Origin: Synaphobranchus kaupii
Taxonomy: Eukaryota; Chordata; Actinopteri; Anguilliformes; Synaphobranchidae
Direction of reading: 5' to 3'
DNA: 64,000 nucleotides
Assembly: GCA_029718625.1 (NCBI GenBank)
Contig: CM056380.1
Coordinates: 109,291,450-109,355,449, forward strand
The notes below the pieces were generated by a model, which ran no database searches, was not told where the DNA came from, and saw only the letters and a program-made list of their open reading frames with translations. Position numbers and translations under genes: made by a program. Positions within the stretch are counted from its first letter, which is position 1. Every line of letters begins with the position of its first letter. Positions 40,850 to 50,491 of the stretch are shown here, piece by piece.

Positions 40850-41555
40850 CATTTATTTATTTATTTATTTATTTCGGCACGCATATAGTCACACTTTATC
40901 ACAATTTCTGTAATATGCCCTGACAAAACACATTACCTGCCGAAAAGGGATACGGGAAAAAGCAGCCTGCTTATCAAGTCCCGCCCCAATTCCTCAATCA
41001 AATTTGAAAGTTCACATTATACATTTGTTTAAAACAGATTATTTCGTATCACAACAGCATAGCTGAACTTGCTTTATAACAAAACAGTCCGAGAAAGAAA
41101 AGGAAAAATAAAATAAAAATAAAAAAATAAACAAAACAATAAAGTCCAAATAAGTCATATTTAAATGTACATGTCATACATTAGACAAAACAATTTGTTT
41201 CATTTCAACAGCAACAGTCCAGAATATTGTTCAGATAATGTCCCAATAAATGTGTCCGTTTCTTCGTTTTTCTGATGCTCGAGTGTCCCCTGTAAATGCA
41301 GAGCATAAACCGCTTACAATTGTTTTTGCACATCTTGACATTGTTTTCATTTTCCTTTCATGATAACTCACTATTGTTTATTTCTGGTAATCTCCTATCA
41401 TCTTCCATTTTATATTACTCTTGAAGGTCTTTAAGTTTATAGACATTTTAATCTCATCATGTAAACTGTTCCAAAGCTTAACCCCCTCAATAGATAAAGA
41501 ATGACCTCTGAGTGTTGTCTTTATAGATTTTTGTTTATATATCATGTATCCTCTT
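40850..41555 (-). mobile_element. 5'-truncated LINE fragment, copy 9
   Basis: Counterpart of copy 3 at offset 20214, same length and junctions. Confidence 0.85.
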
Positions 41556-44437
41556 AGACTATAGTCTTATGTCCAAAATGTGAAGAATTGTGAAAAAAAT
41601 TAATGTCTTTCTTTCATTCAGGTAGATTAGTAATGATGTATAATAAACAATTATGAAGGAATCAGTCAGATGTAGTTAGTTTTCAAATATTTATAATGAA
41701 AAATGTACTTCACAGAACATGAGCCAAAAACATAAGACTATTGTCTTATGTCCAAAATGTGAAGAATTGTGAAAAGAATTTAAATCTCTTTTTTTCATTC
41801 AGGTAGATTAGTAATGATGTATAGTAAACAATTATGAAGGAATCAAACAGATGTAGTTAGTTTTCAAATATTTATGATGAAAAATGTACTTCACAGAAAA
41901 TGCGCCAAAAACATAAGACTATAGTCTTATGTCCAAAATGTGAATTGTGAAAAAAATTTAAATCTCTTTTTTTCATTCAGGTAGATTAGTAATGATGTAT
42001 AGTAAACAAATATGAAGGAATCAATCAGATGTAGTTCGTTTTCAAATATTTATGATGAAAAATGTACTTCACAGAAAATGAGCCAAAGAGATAGACTATA
42101 GTCTTATGTCCAAAATGTGAAAATGGTCATAATTTTTTATTTTAGTTCTTTTCATTCAGATAGATTAGAAATGATGTATAGTAAACAAATATGAAGGAAT
42201 CAATCAGATGTAGTTCGTTTTCAAATATATATGATGAAAAATGTACTTCACAGAACATGAGCCAAAAACATAAGACTATAGTCTTATGTCCAAAATGTGA
42301 AAATGGTCATAATTTTTTATTTTAGTTCTTTTCATTCAGATAGATTAGAAATGATGTATAGTAAACAAATATGAAGGAATCAATCAGATGTAGTTCATTT
42401 TCAAATATATATGATGAAAAATATACTTCACAGACATGAGCCAAAAACATAAGACTATAGTCTTATGTCCAAAATGTGAATTGTGAAAAAAATTTAAATC
42501 TCTTTTTTTCATTCAGGTAGATTAGTAATGATGTATAGTAAACAATTATGAAGGAATCAAACAGATGTAGTTAGTTTTCAAATATTTATAATGAAAAATG
42601 TACTTCACAGAACATGAGCCAAAAACATAAGACTATTGTCTTATGTCCAAAATGTGAAGAATTGTGAAAAGAATTTAAATCTCTTTTTTTCATTCAGGTA
42701 GATTAGTAATGATGTATAGTAAACAATTATGAAGGAATCAAACAGATGTAGTTAGTTTTCAAATATTTATGATGAAAAATGTACTTCACAGAACATGAGC
42801 CAAAAACATAAGACTATAGTCTTATGTCCAAAATGTGAAAATGGTCATAATTTTTTTATTTTAGTTCTTTTCATTCAGATAGATTAGAAATGATGTATAG
42901 TAAACAAATATGAAGGAATCAATCAGAACTAGTTACTTTTGAAATATTTATGATGAAAAATATACTTCACAGACATGAGCCAAAAACATAAGACTATAGT
43001 CTTATGTCCAAAATGTGAATTGTGAAAAAAATTTAAATCTCTTTTTTTCATTCAGGTAGATTAGTAATGATGTATAGTAAACAATTATGAAGGAATCAAA
43101 CAGATGTAGTTAGTTTTCAAATATTTATAATGAAAAATGTACTTCACAGAACATGAGCCAAAAACATAAGACTATAGTCTTATGTCCAAAATGTGAAAAT
43201 GGTCATAATTTTTTATTTTAGATCTTTTCATTCAGATAGATTAGAAATGATGTATAGTAAACAAATATGAAGGAATCAATCAGAACTAGTTACTTTTGAA
43301 ATATTTATGATGAAAAATATACTTCACAGAACATGAGCCAAAAACACAAGACTATAGTCTTATGTCCAAAATGTGAAAATGGTCATAATTTTTTATTTTA
43401 GATCTTTTCATTCAGATAGATTAGAAATGATGTATAGTAAACAAATATGAAGGAATCAATCAGATGTAGTTCGTTTTCAAATATATATGATAAAAAATGT
43501 GCTGCACAGAAAATGAGCCAAAAACATAAGACTATAATCTTATGTCCAAAATGTGAAAATGGTCATAATTTTTTATTTTAGTTCTTTTCATTCAGATAGA
43601 TTACAAATGATTTATAGTAAACAAATATGAAGGAATCAATCAGATGTAGTTCGTTTTCAAATACATATGATGAAAAATGTACTTCACAGAAAATGAGCCA
43701 AACAGATAAGACTATATATAGTCTTATGTCCAAAATGTGAAAATGGTCATAATTTTTTATTTTAGTTCTTTTCATTCAGATCGATTAGAAATGATGTATA
43801 GTAAACAAATATGAAGGAATCAATCAGAACTAGTTACTTTTGAAATATTTATGATGAAAAATATACTTCACAGACATGAGCCAAAAACATAAGACTATAG
43901 TCTTATGTCCAAAATGTGAATTGTGAAAAAAATTTAAATCTCTTTTTTTCATTCAGGTAGATTAGTAATGATGTATAGTAAACAAATATGAAGGAATCAA
44001 TCAGATGTAGTTAGTTGTCAAATATTTATGATGAAAAATATACTTCACAGAACATGAGCCAAAAACATAAGACTATAGCCTTATGTCCAAAATGTGAAAA
44101 TGGTCATAATTTTTTATTTTAGTTCTTTTCATTCAGATAGATTAGAAATGATGTATAGTAAACAAATATGAAGGAATCAATCAGATGTAGTTCATTTTCA
44201 AATATATATGATGAAAAATATACTTCACAGAACATGACCCAAAAACATAAGACTATTGTCTTATGTCCAAAATGTGAAGAATTGTGAAAATAATTTAAAT
44301 CTCTTTTTTTCATTCAGGTAGATTAGTAATGATGTATAGTAAACAATTATGAAGGAATTAATCAGATGTACTTAGTTTTCAAATATTTATAATGAAAAAT
44401 GTACTTCACAGAACATGAGCCAAAAACATAAGACTAT

Positions 44438-45153
44438 AATTTATTTATTTATTTATTTATTTCGGCACGCATATAGTCACACTTTATCACAATTTCTGTA
44501 ATATGCCCTGACAAAACACATTACCTGCCGAAAAGGGATACGGGAAAAAGCAGCCTGCTTATCAAGTCCCACCCCAATTCCTCAATCAAATTTGAAAGTT
44601 CACATTATACATTTGTTTAAAACAGATTATTTCGTATCACAACAGCATAGCTGAACTTGCTTTATAACAAAACAGTCCGAGAAAGAAAAGGAAAAATAAA
44701 ATTAAAAAAAATTAAAATAAAAAAATAAACAAAACAATAAAGTCCAAATAAGTCATATTTAAATGTACATGTCATACATTAGACAAAACAATTTGTTTCA
44801 TTTCAACAGCAACAGTCCAGAATATTGTTCAGATAATGTCCCAATAAATGTGTCCGTTTCTTCGTTTTTCTGATGCTCGAGTGTCCCCTGTAAATGCAGA
44901 GCATAAACCGCTTACAATTGTTTTTGCACATCTTGACATTGTTTTCATTTTCCTTTCATGATAACTCACTATTGTTTATTTCTGGTAATCTCCTATCATC
45001 TTCCATTTTATATTACTCTTGAAGGTCTTTAAGTTTATAGACATTTTAATCTCATCATGTAAACTGTTCCAAAGCTTAACCCCCTCAATAGATAAAGAAT
45101 GACCTCTGAGTGTTGTCTTTATAGATTTTTGTTTATATATCATGTATCCTCTT
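44438..45153 (-). mobile_element. 5'-truncated LINE fragment, copy 10
   Basis: Counterpart of copy 4 at offset 20214, sharing its CCCACCCC variant. Confidence 0.85.
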
Positions 45154-45981
45154 AGACTATAGTCTTATGTCCAAAATGTGAAGAATTGTGAAAAAAATTA
45201 ATCTCTTTTTTTCATTCAGGTAGATTAGTAATGATGTATAATAAACAATTATGAAGGAATCAGTCAGATGTAGTTAGTTTTCAAATATTTATGATGAAAA
45301 ATGTACTTCACAGAAAATGAGCCAAAAACATAAGACTATAGTCTTATGTCCAAAATGTGAAAATGGTCAGTTTTTTATTTTAGTTCTTTTCATTATGATA
45401 GATTACAAATGATGTATAGTAAACAAATATGAAGGAATTAATCAGATGTAGTTAGTTTTCAAATATTTATAATGAAAAATGTACTTCACAGAACATGAGC
45501 CAAAAACATAAGACTATAGTCTTATGTCCAAAATGTGAAAATGGTCAGTTTTTTATTTTAGTTCTTTTCATTCAGATAGATTAGAAATGATGTATAGTAA
45601 ACAAATATGAAGGAATCAATCAGATGTAGTTCGTTTTCAAATATATATGATAAAAAATGTGCTGCACAGAAAATGATCCAAAAACATAAGACTATAGTCT
45701 TATGTCCAAAATGTGAAAATGTCATAATTTTTTATTTTAGATCTTTTCATTCAGATAGATTAGAAATGATGTATAGTAAACAAATATGAAGGAATCAATC
45801 AGATGTAGTTCGTTTCCAAATATTTATGATGAAAAATATACTTCACAGAACATGAGCCAATAACATAAGACTATAGTCTTATGTCCAAAATGTCAATTGT
45901 GAAAAATATTTAAATCTTTTTTTTTCATTTAGGTAGATTAGTAATGATGTATAGTAAACAATAATGAAGGAATCAAACATA

Positions 45982-46027
45982 CACTACTCACAAAAAGTTA
46001 GGGATATTCGGCTTTCGGGTGAAATTT
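45982..46027 (+). repeat. left terminal inverted repeat of the Tc1-like element
   Basis: 46 bp, from CACTACTCACAAAAAG to GGGTGAAATTT. It matches the reverse complement of 47468-47513 except for one base (ATTCGGC against ATTTGGC). Confidence 0.95.
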
Positions 46028-46280
46028 CAGGATGAACCTAAAATGCACTATAACCTTTACAGGTGAAATTAATTTGACCTTCTCTAAACTTTTGAATGCA
46101 CATGTCCAACTATTCAATGTTTCAGTACTTTTTGCACAACTTGCTGTTCTCTAACAAGGAGCTGAACGGCAAAATTCACAACAGGTGTTTGTGTCCATGA
46201 ATCGACCAATAAATTTCCTGGTTCAATTAGAATTGGTATTTAAACAGTCCTCTTCATCATGCTGTTCACATTTTGACATC

Positions 46281-47309
46281 ATGAGACCAAGACGACACCT
46301 AACAATTGATCAACAGTACCTCGCCATTGCGAGGCTTCAAACAGGATGTTCTCAGAGGGAAGTGGCCACTGAGCTTAGAGTGTCACAGAGTGTCATCAGC
46401 AGGTTGCAACAGAGATACAGAGAGACTGGAAGAGTCACAGAAAGGCATAGAAGTGGACGTCCTTTGGCCACATCCCACATTGATGACCGCTTCATTGTGA
46501 ACAGTGCCCTGCGGAACCGGATGATGAATGCCACTCAACTCCAGGCACATTTAAGGGAGGTGAGAGGCACCCAAGTGTCACGTCAGACCATTCGAAACCG
46601 TTTACATCAGCGTGGTCTGCGTGCTAGACGACCTGCAAGGGTACCTGACCACACGACCAGGCACAGGCGTCATCGTCTTGCATGGGCCAGGGAGCATTTA
46701 TGCTGGACGAGGGACCAGTGGGCCTCAGTGCTGTTCTCTGATGAAAGTCGATTCACGTTGAGTAGAAATGATGGCCGCCAACGATGTTGGAGACGTCAAG
46801 GAGAGCGCTATGCATCAGCCACTGTTGTCACCAGACGACCCTTTGGTGGTGGCGGTGTTACAGTGTGGGCAGGTGTGTCTAGTCAATACAGAACTGCCCT
46901 ACACTTTGTGAATGGTACAGTGACAAGCCCATACTACCTGAATAACATCATTAATCCAGTCATTGTGCCCCTGCATGAACAACACAGGCCTAATTTCATC
47001 TTCATGGACGACAATGCTCCAGCTCATCGAGGTCGCATCATTAGGGAAAGGCTGCTGGAGACTGGGGTACCTCAAATGGAGTGGCCTGCACTTTCTCCAG
47101 ACCTGAATCCCATAGAAAACCTATGGGATCAGCTGACTCACCGTGTAGAGGCTCGTAACTCTGTACCCCAGAACCTCAATGACCTGAGGGCCGCCCTTCA
47201 AGAAGAGTGGGATGCCATGCCTCAGCAGACAATAAGTCGACTTGTGAACAGCATGAGACATCATTGTCAAGCTGTAATTGATGCTCAAGGGCACATGACA
47301 AGTTATTGA
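46281..47309 (+). CDS. Tc1-family transposase, uninterrupted, 342 aa
   Basis: This is a cut-and-paste DNA transposase acting in the nucleus on its own inverted repeats and inserting at TA. From the ATG at 46281 the protein has an N-terminal paired-type helix-turn-helix region ([20 protein letters not shown], residues about 25-44), a GRP-containing basic linker ([10 protein letters not shown], 55-64), a second helix-turn-helix (about 85-115), and the DDE domain: D154 in LFSDESRF, D244 in FMDDNAPAH and E279 in [10 protein letters not shown]. The spacing is DD34E as in Tc1 elements. A glycine-rich box ([12 protein letters not shown]) is present. Length is usual for the family. An ATG at 46185 would add 32 residues; I prefer 46281 because MRPRRHLT is where homologous proteins normally start. 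No stop codon or frameshift is seen. Confidence 0.95.
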   Translation: MRPRRHLTIDQQYLAIARLQTGCSQREVATELRVSQSVISRLQQRYRETGRVTERHRSGRPLATSHIDDRFIVNSALRNRMMNATQLQAHLREVRGTQVSRQTIRNRLHQRGLRARRPARVPDHTTRHRRHRLAWAREHLCWTRDQWASVLFSDESRFTLSRNDGRQRCWRRQGERYASATVVTRRPFGGGGVTVWAGVSSQYRTALHFVNGTVTSPYYLNNIINPVIVPLHEQHRPNFIFMDDNAPAHRGRIIRERLLETGVPQMEWPALSPDLNPIENLWDQLTHRVEARNSVPQNLNDLRAALQEEWDAMPQQTISRLVNSMRHHCQAVIDAQGHMTSY

Positions 47310-47467
47310 GACATTGACATTTTTGTTGTGGTATACCCACCACTGTTGTTGGCTTTTGTTTCAATAAATTGGTTGAGATGAGGAAATCACCATTGCATGC
47401 TTCTACTTAAATGCCCTACTTTCATGATACGTATAATATCACTGTAGCGTGAACTTACATTTTCCAT

Positions 47468-47513
47468 AAATTTCACCCGAAAGCCAAATATCCCTAACTT
47501 TTTGTGAGTAGTG
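47468..47513 (-). repeat. right terminal inverted repeat of the Tc1-like element
   Basis: 46 bp, AAATTTCACCCGAAAGCC to TTTTTGTGAGTAGTG, followed by TA and the resumed satellite monomer. Confidence 0.95.
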
Positions 47514-48610
47514 TATGTAGTTAGTTTTCAAATATTTATGATGAAAAATGTGCTGCACAGAACATGATCCAAAAATATAAGACTATAGTCTTATGTCCAA
47601 AATGTGAAAATGGTCATAATTTTTTATTTTAGTTCTTTTCATTCAGATAGATTAGAAATGATGTATAGTAAACAAATATGAAGGAATCAATCAGATGTAC
47701 TTCGTTTTCAAATATATATGATAAAAAATGTGCTGCACAGAAAATGAGCCAAAAACATAAGACTATAGTCTTATGTCCAAAATGTGAATTGTGAAAAAAA
47801 TTTAAATCTCTTTTTTTCATTCAGGTAGATTAGTAATGATGTATAGTAAACAAATATGAAGGAATCAATCAGATGTAGTTCGTTTTCAAATACATATGAT
47901 GAAAAATGTACTTCACAGAAAATGAGCCAAACAGATAAGACTATATATAGTCTTATGTCCAAAATGTGAAAATGGTCATAATTTTTTATTTTAGTTCTTT
48001 TCATTCAGATAGATTAGAAATGATGTATAGTAAACAAATATGAAGGAATCAATCAGATGTAGTTCATTTTCAAATATATATGATGAAAAATATACTTCAC
48101 AGAACATGACCCAAAAACATAAGACTATTGTCTTATGTCCAAAATGTGAATTGTGAAAAAAATTTAAATCTCTTTTTTTCATTTAGGTAGATTAGTAATG
48201 ATGTATAGTAAACAAATATGAAGGAATCAATCAGATGTAGTTAGTTTTCAAATATTTATGATGAAAAATATACTTCTCAGAAAATGAGCCAAACAGATAC
48301 TATATATAGTCTTATGTCCAAAATGTGAAAATGGTCATCATTTTTTTATTTTAGTTCTTTTCATTCAGATAGATTAGAAATGATGTATAGTAAACAAATA
48401 TGAACGAATTAATCAGATGTAGTTCGTTTTCAAATATTTATGATGAAAAATGTACTTCTCAGAACATGAGCCAAAAACATAAGACTATAGTCTTATGTCC
48501 AAAATGTGAAGAATTATTTTCATTCAGATGTATTACAAAGGATGTATATAAAATTTTGATGAAGGAATACATCAGAAAAAAAAAAACTTCCAACATTTTG
48601 GATGAAAAAT

Positions 48611-49390
48611 GTTTTCAATTTCACATTGATTAAAAAATATTTTCAATATCTTTCCATTAGAAAGATTAACACATTTCCTGAATGGTTAATTACACCTTTC
48701 ACATAATATGGAACACTTTGTTTCACTTCTTCGGACAGGAGCTGGCTGATGTACTTAAAGGACGAGCCACTCCTGACACCTATGATCGCAGCTTAAAGAA
48801 AGTTCAACTGAATGTTTACTTATGAGAGAAGTAGAATAGAAATGTATAGTGTGTGTCTGAAAACTGTATGTAAAATCAGACATAAGAAATGTAGGTAGGC
48901 ATATTCCTGTAGCAGATAGAAAGCTGCATAAGGATTAAAATGAATAGATTGACACCTGATTGGGTATATTACTTCTCTCACAGGTAACTACTGTAGCTGC
49001 ATGCATGTACACATGGGTAGTAGCTGTACTTTACCTATTTGACTGCATAACCACCTGCTTGTTTTGTGAATGTATTTATATTGATTTTTTTGATTTTATT
49101 TTTTTTACCTGTTTTGTGTGCGTGTCCCCCCTGGCGCTTTTGGATTCTACTCCTGTATGGACTGTAATTGAAACATGTATAATTTGAAAAACAAAAAATG
49201 TTAGTTTGAATTGATCATGATTATTGGAAGAAAAAAAAAAAGTACTTGTTTTGAACTCAATCGAGCAAAATCACTCACACTTCACTGCTGAATAGTCACT
49301 TTAATCATGTATTGAAAAATAAAGGAAATAACTTTAAAAACAGACAAAGATCCAGTCAAAATTGCCCAATATTTTGTCATAAGGGGGCAG
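48611..49390. other. intergenic DNA right of the satellite
   Basis: AT-rich DNA with no gene recognised. A short GC-richer segment at 48735-48815 (GAGCTGGCTGATGTACTTAA) has no identity I can name. The downstream end of atl2 transcription probably falls at or near the right end of this stretch. Confidence 0.45.
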
Positions 49391-50371
49391 AATTGCAGTA
49401 CAGTATTCAGCTTTTTTTATTTTTAATTGTGTATATATAAAGAGATGTAAAATTAATTCTTACATTTACACATCTGTACCCAACCTTACCATCAAACAGG
49501 CTATTCCATTCGCTACTAAAGTTTATACAAAATGTCTCTTACATGCCAGTTTATAAAAATTCAACTGTAAACTTGTACTCGGAAAGTAGTGATATTTTTG
49601 GATGGAATTCTTACTGAAACATTGGCATGGCTGGTATTGACGATAGCACTAGATTACCAGTCACCTTATTAATGCATTTCACTAGAGACGAGTAGTTTTA
49701 CAGGAAGTAAAAGCCAGTGTAGAGTTATGAAGGAATCATCTTCCATTACCATCTACATCCCCTTTACCTCTATGGTGTAGGCTCCATAGACCAGGTAACA
49801 TGCTTTGTTTTCATACTTGTTGACAAAGATATAACATTTGTGTTAAAATGCAAACTGCCCCAAACTTCACACGTTTGCTTCCACTGATAACCACAGAACT
49901 GTTGTTGCATAAATGCCTGAGAAAAGGGAATCAGTTGCTTAGCTTGTGAGATTCACTGGGCCACAGTGCAGCTGCTGTAGACACATAGTCACTCGACTTA
50001 ACCTAGCAGCAATGATGCCGTCATTCCATTAAATACCCCCTGGAACAACCTAGTGCAACCTGCTTAAAAAATGCCAAGTAAAACATGACAAAAAAATAAA
50101 TACAAAACCAGCCCTTGATAACACAAAAATTCTCACTTTACAACTAGTTAACAATAAGGTACAGTATTTTCAAGAGAACGACATTCACATGGCAAATACC
50201 CTAGTGAAGCTCTTGCAGGGCGTTTAACTGGAATATAGTATATATGGTGGAGAGGAGCCAATGGGCTGGCAGTATATAACGTAGGGCCAATGCTGTGCCA
50301 AGCATTCAAAAATGTCCAACCACAGCAGAAGGCAGTAAACTTTGGTTCCGTACGCTGAGCAGAGGGTGGAT
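49391..50371 (-). other. atl2: probable atl2 3' UTR
   Basis: About 1 kb downstream of the atl2 stop on the - strand, free of coding signal. It is bounded by a canonical AATAAA on the - strand at 49416-49421. A variant ATTAAA lies further on at 49300-49305. The extent is inferred from motifs only. Confidence 0.45.
49416..49421 (-). promoter_or_regulatory. candidate polyadenylation signal of atl2
   Basis: AATAAA on the - strand, about 950 bases after the stop codon. An ATTAAA at 49300-49305 followed by a GT-rich stretch is an alternative. Confidence 0.35.
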
Positions 50372-50491
50372 TCAGTTTGTCTTTGGCCTGGTCTTCGGGG
50401 TCACATGCTCGGTCAGACTGGCTTTGATGGAGTTTGCCACACTCTGCTTTACGCTGTCCTTCATGAAGTGATCACTCAGTGGCCTCAGCAC
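50372..50491 (-). CDS. atl2: atl2 last coding exon: C-terminal tail
   Basis: 120 bp with acceptor [28 protein letters not shown] then [19 protein letters not shown] and TGA at 50372-50374. This is the ATL2-type amphipathic tail, known in atlastins to help membrane fusion. I did not see the alternative ATL1-type last exon. Confidence 0.92.
   Translation of the reverse strand: MLRPLSDHFMKDSVKQSVANSIKASLTEHVTPKTRPKTN

Larger units (their letters stand above)
45982..47513 (+). mobile_element. complete Tc1-like DNA transposon
   Basis: The element is 1532 bp and begins CACTACTCACAAAAAGTTAG. Its terminal inverted repeats are 46 bp (45982-46027 and 47468-47513) and differ at one position. It is flanked by the TA target duplication (45980-45981 and 47514-47515). 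Removing the element with one TA restores the monomer string AAACATATGTAGTTAG, so the insertion point is exact. It holds one uninterrupted transposase gene. It is present once, unlike the retroposon fragments, so it arrived after the large block duplications or was not copied by them. All the usual parts of an autonomous Tc1 element are present. Confidence 0.96.
8885..48610 (+). repeat. 40-kb satellite array, monomer about 180 bp
   Basis: About 150 head-to-tail AT-rich monomers of about 180 bp. Landmarks in order: CATAAGACTATAGTCTTATG, TCCAAAATGTGAA, a T-rich segment, CATTCAG[AG]TAGATTAG, AATGATGTATAGTAAACAAA, TATGAAGGAATCAATCAGAT, GTAGTTAGTTTTCAAATAT, ATGATGAAAAAT, ACTTCACAGAACATGAGCC. There are two main monomer types. 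Type A has GAAAATGGTCATAATTTTTT and TTAGTTCTTTTCATTCAGAT. Type B has GAATTGTGAAAAAAATTTAA and CTCTTTTTTTCATTCAGGTA. The left edge (8885-11000) and right edge (48500-48610) hold diverged units, while the interior is homogeneous. Short frames of the KKRDLNFFHNSHFGHK type recur on the - strand at the same monomer position; they are satellite translation, not genes. The array is broken by the inserts listed separately. Confidence 0.97.

Noticed and set aside
46185..46280. Upstream ATG giving a 374-residue transposase
   Set aside because: The extra 32 residues ([14 protein letters not shown]..) are unlike transposase N-termini; the family normally begins near MRPRRHLT.
11862..48182. Repeated 63-65-residue - strand frames of the type MKKRDLNFFHNSHFGHK
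   Set aside because: They lie at the same phase of the satellite monomer, differ by frameshifts among units, and resemble no protein. They are satellite sequence.
8885..48610. CRISPR-like array, because of regular repeats
   Set aside because: There are no short direct repeats with unique spacers; the whole 180-bp unit repeats, and the genome is eukaryotic.
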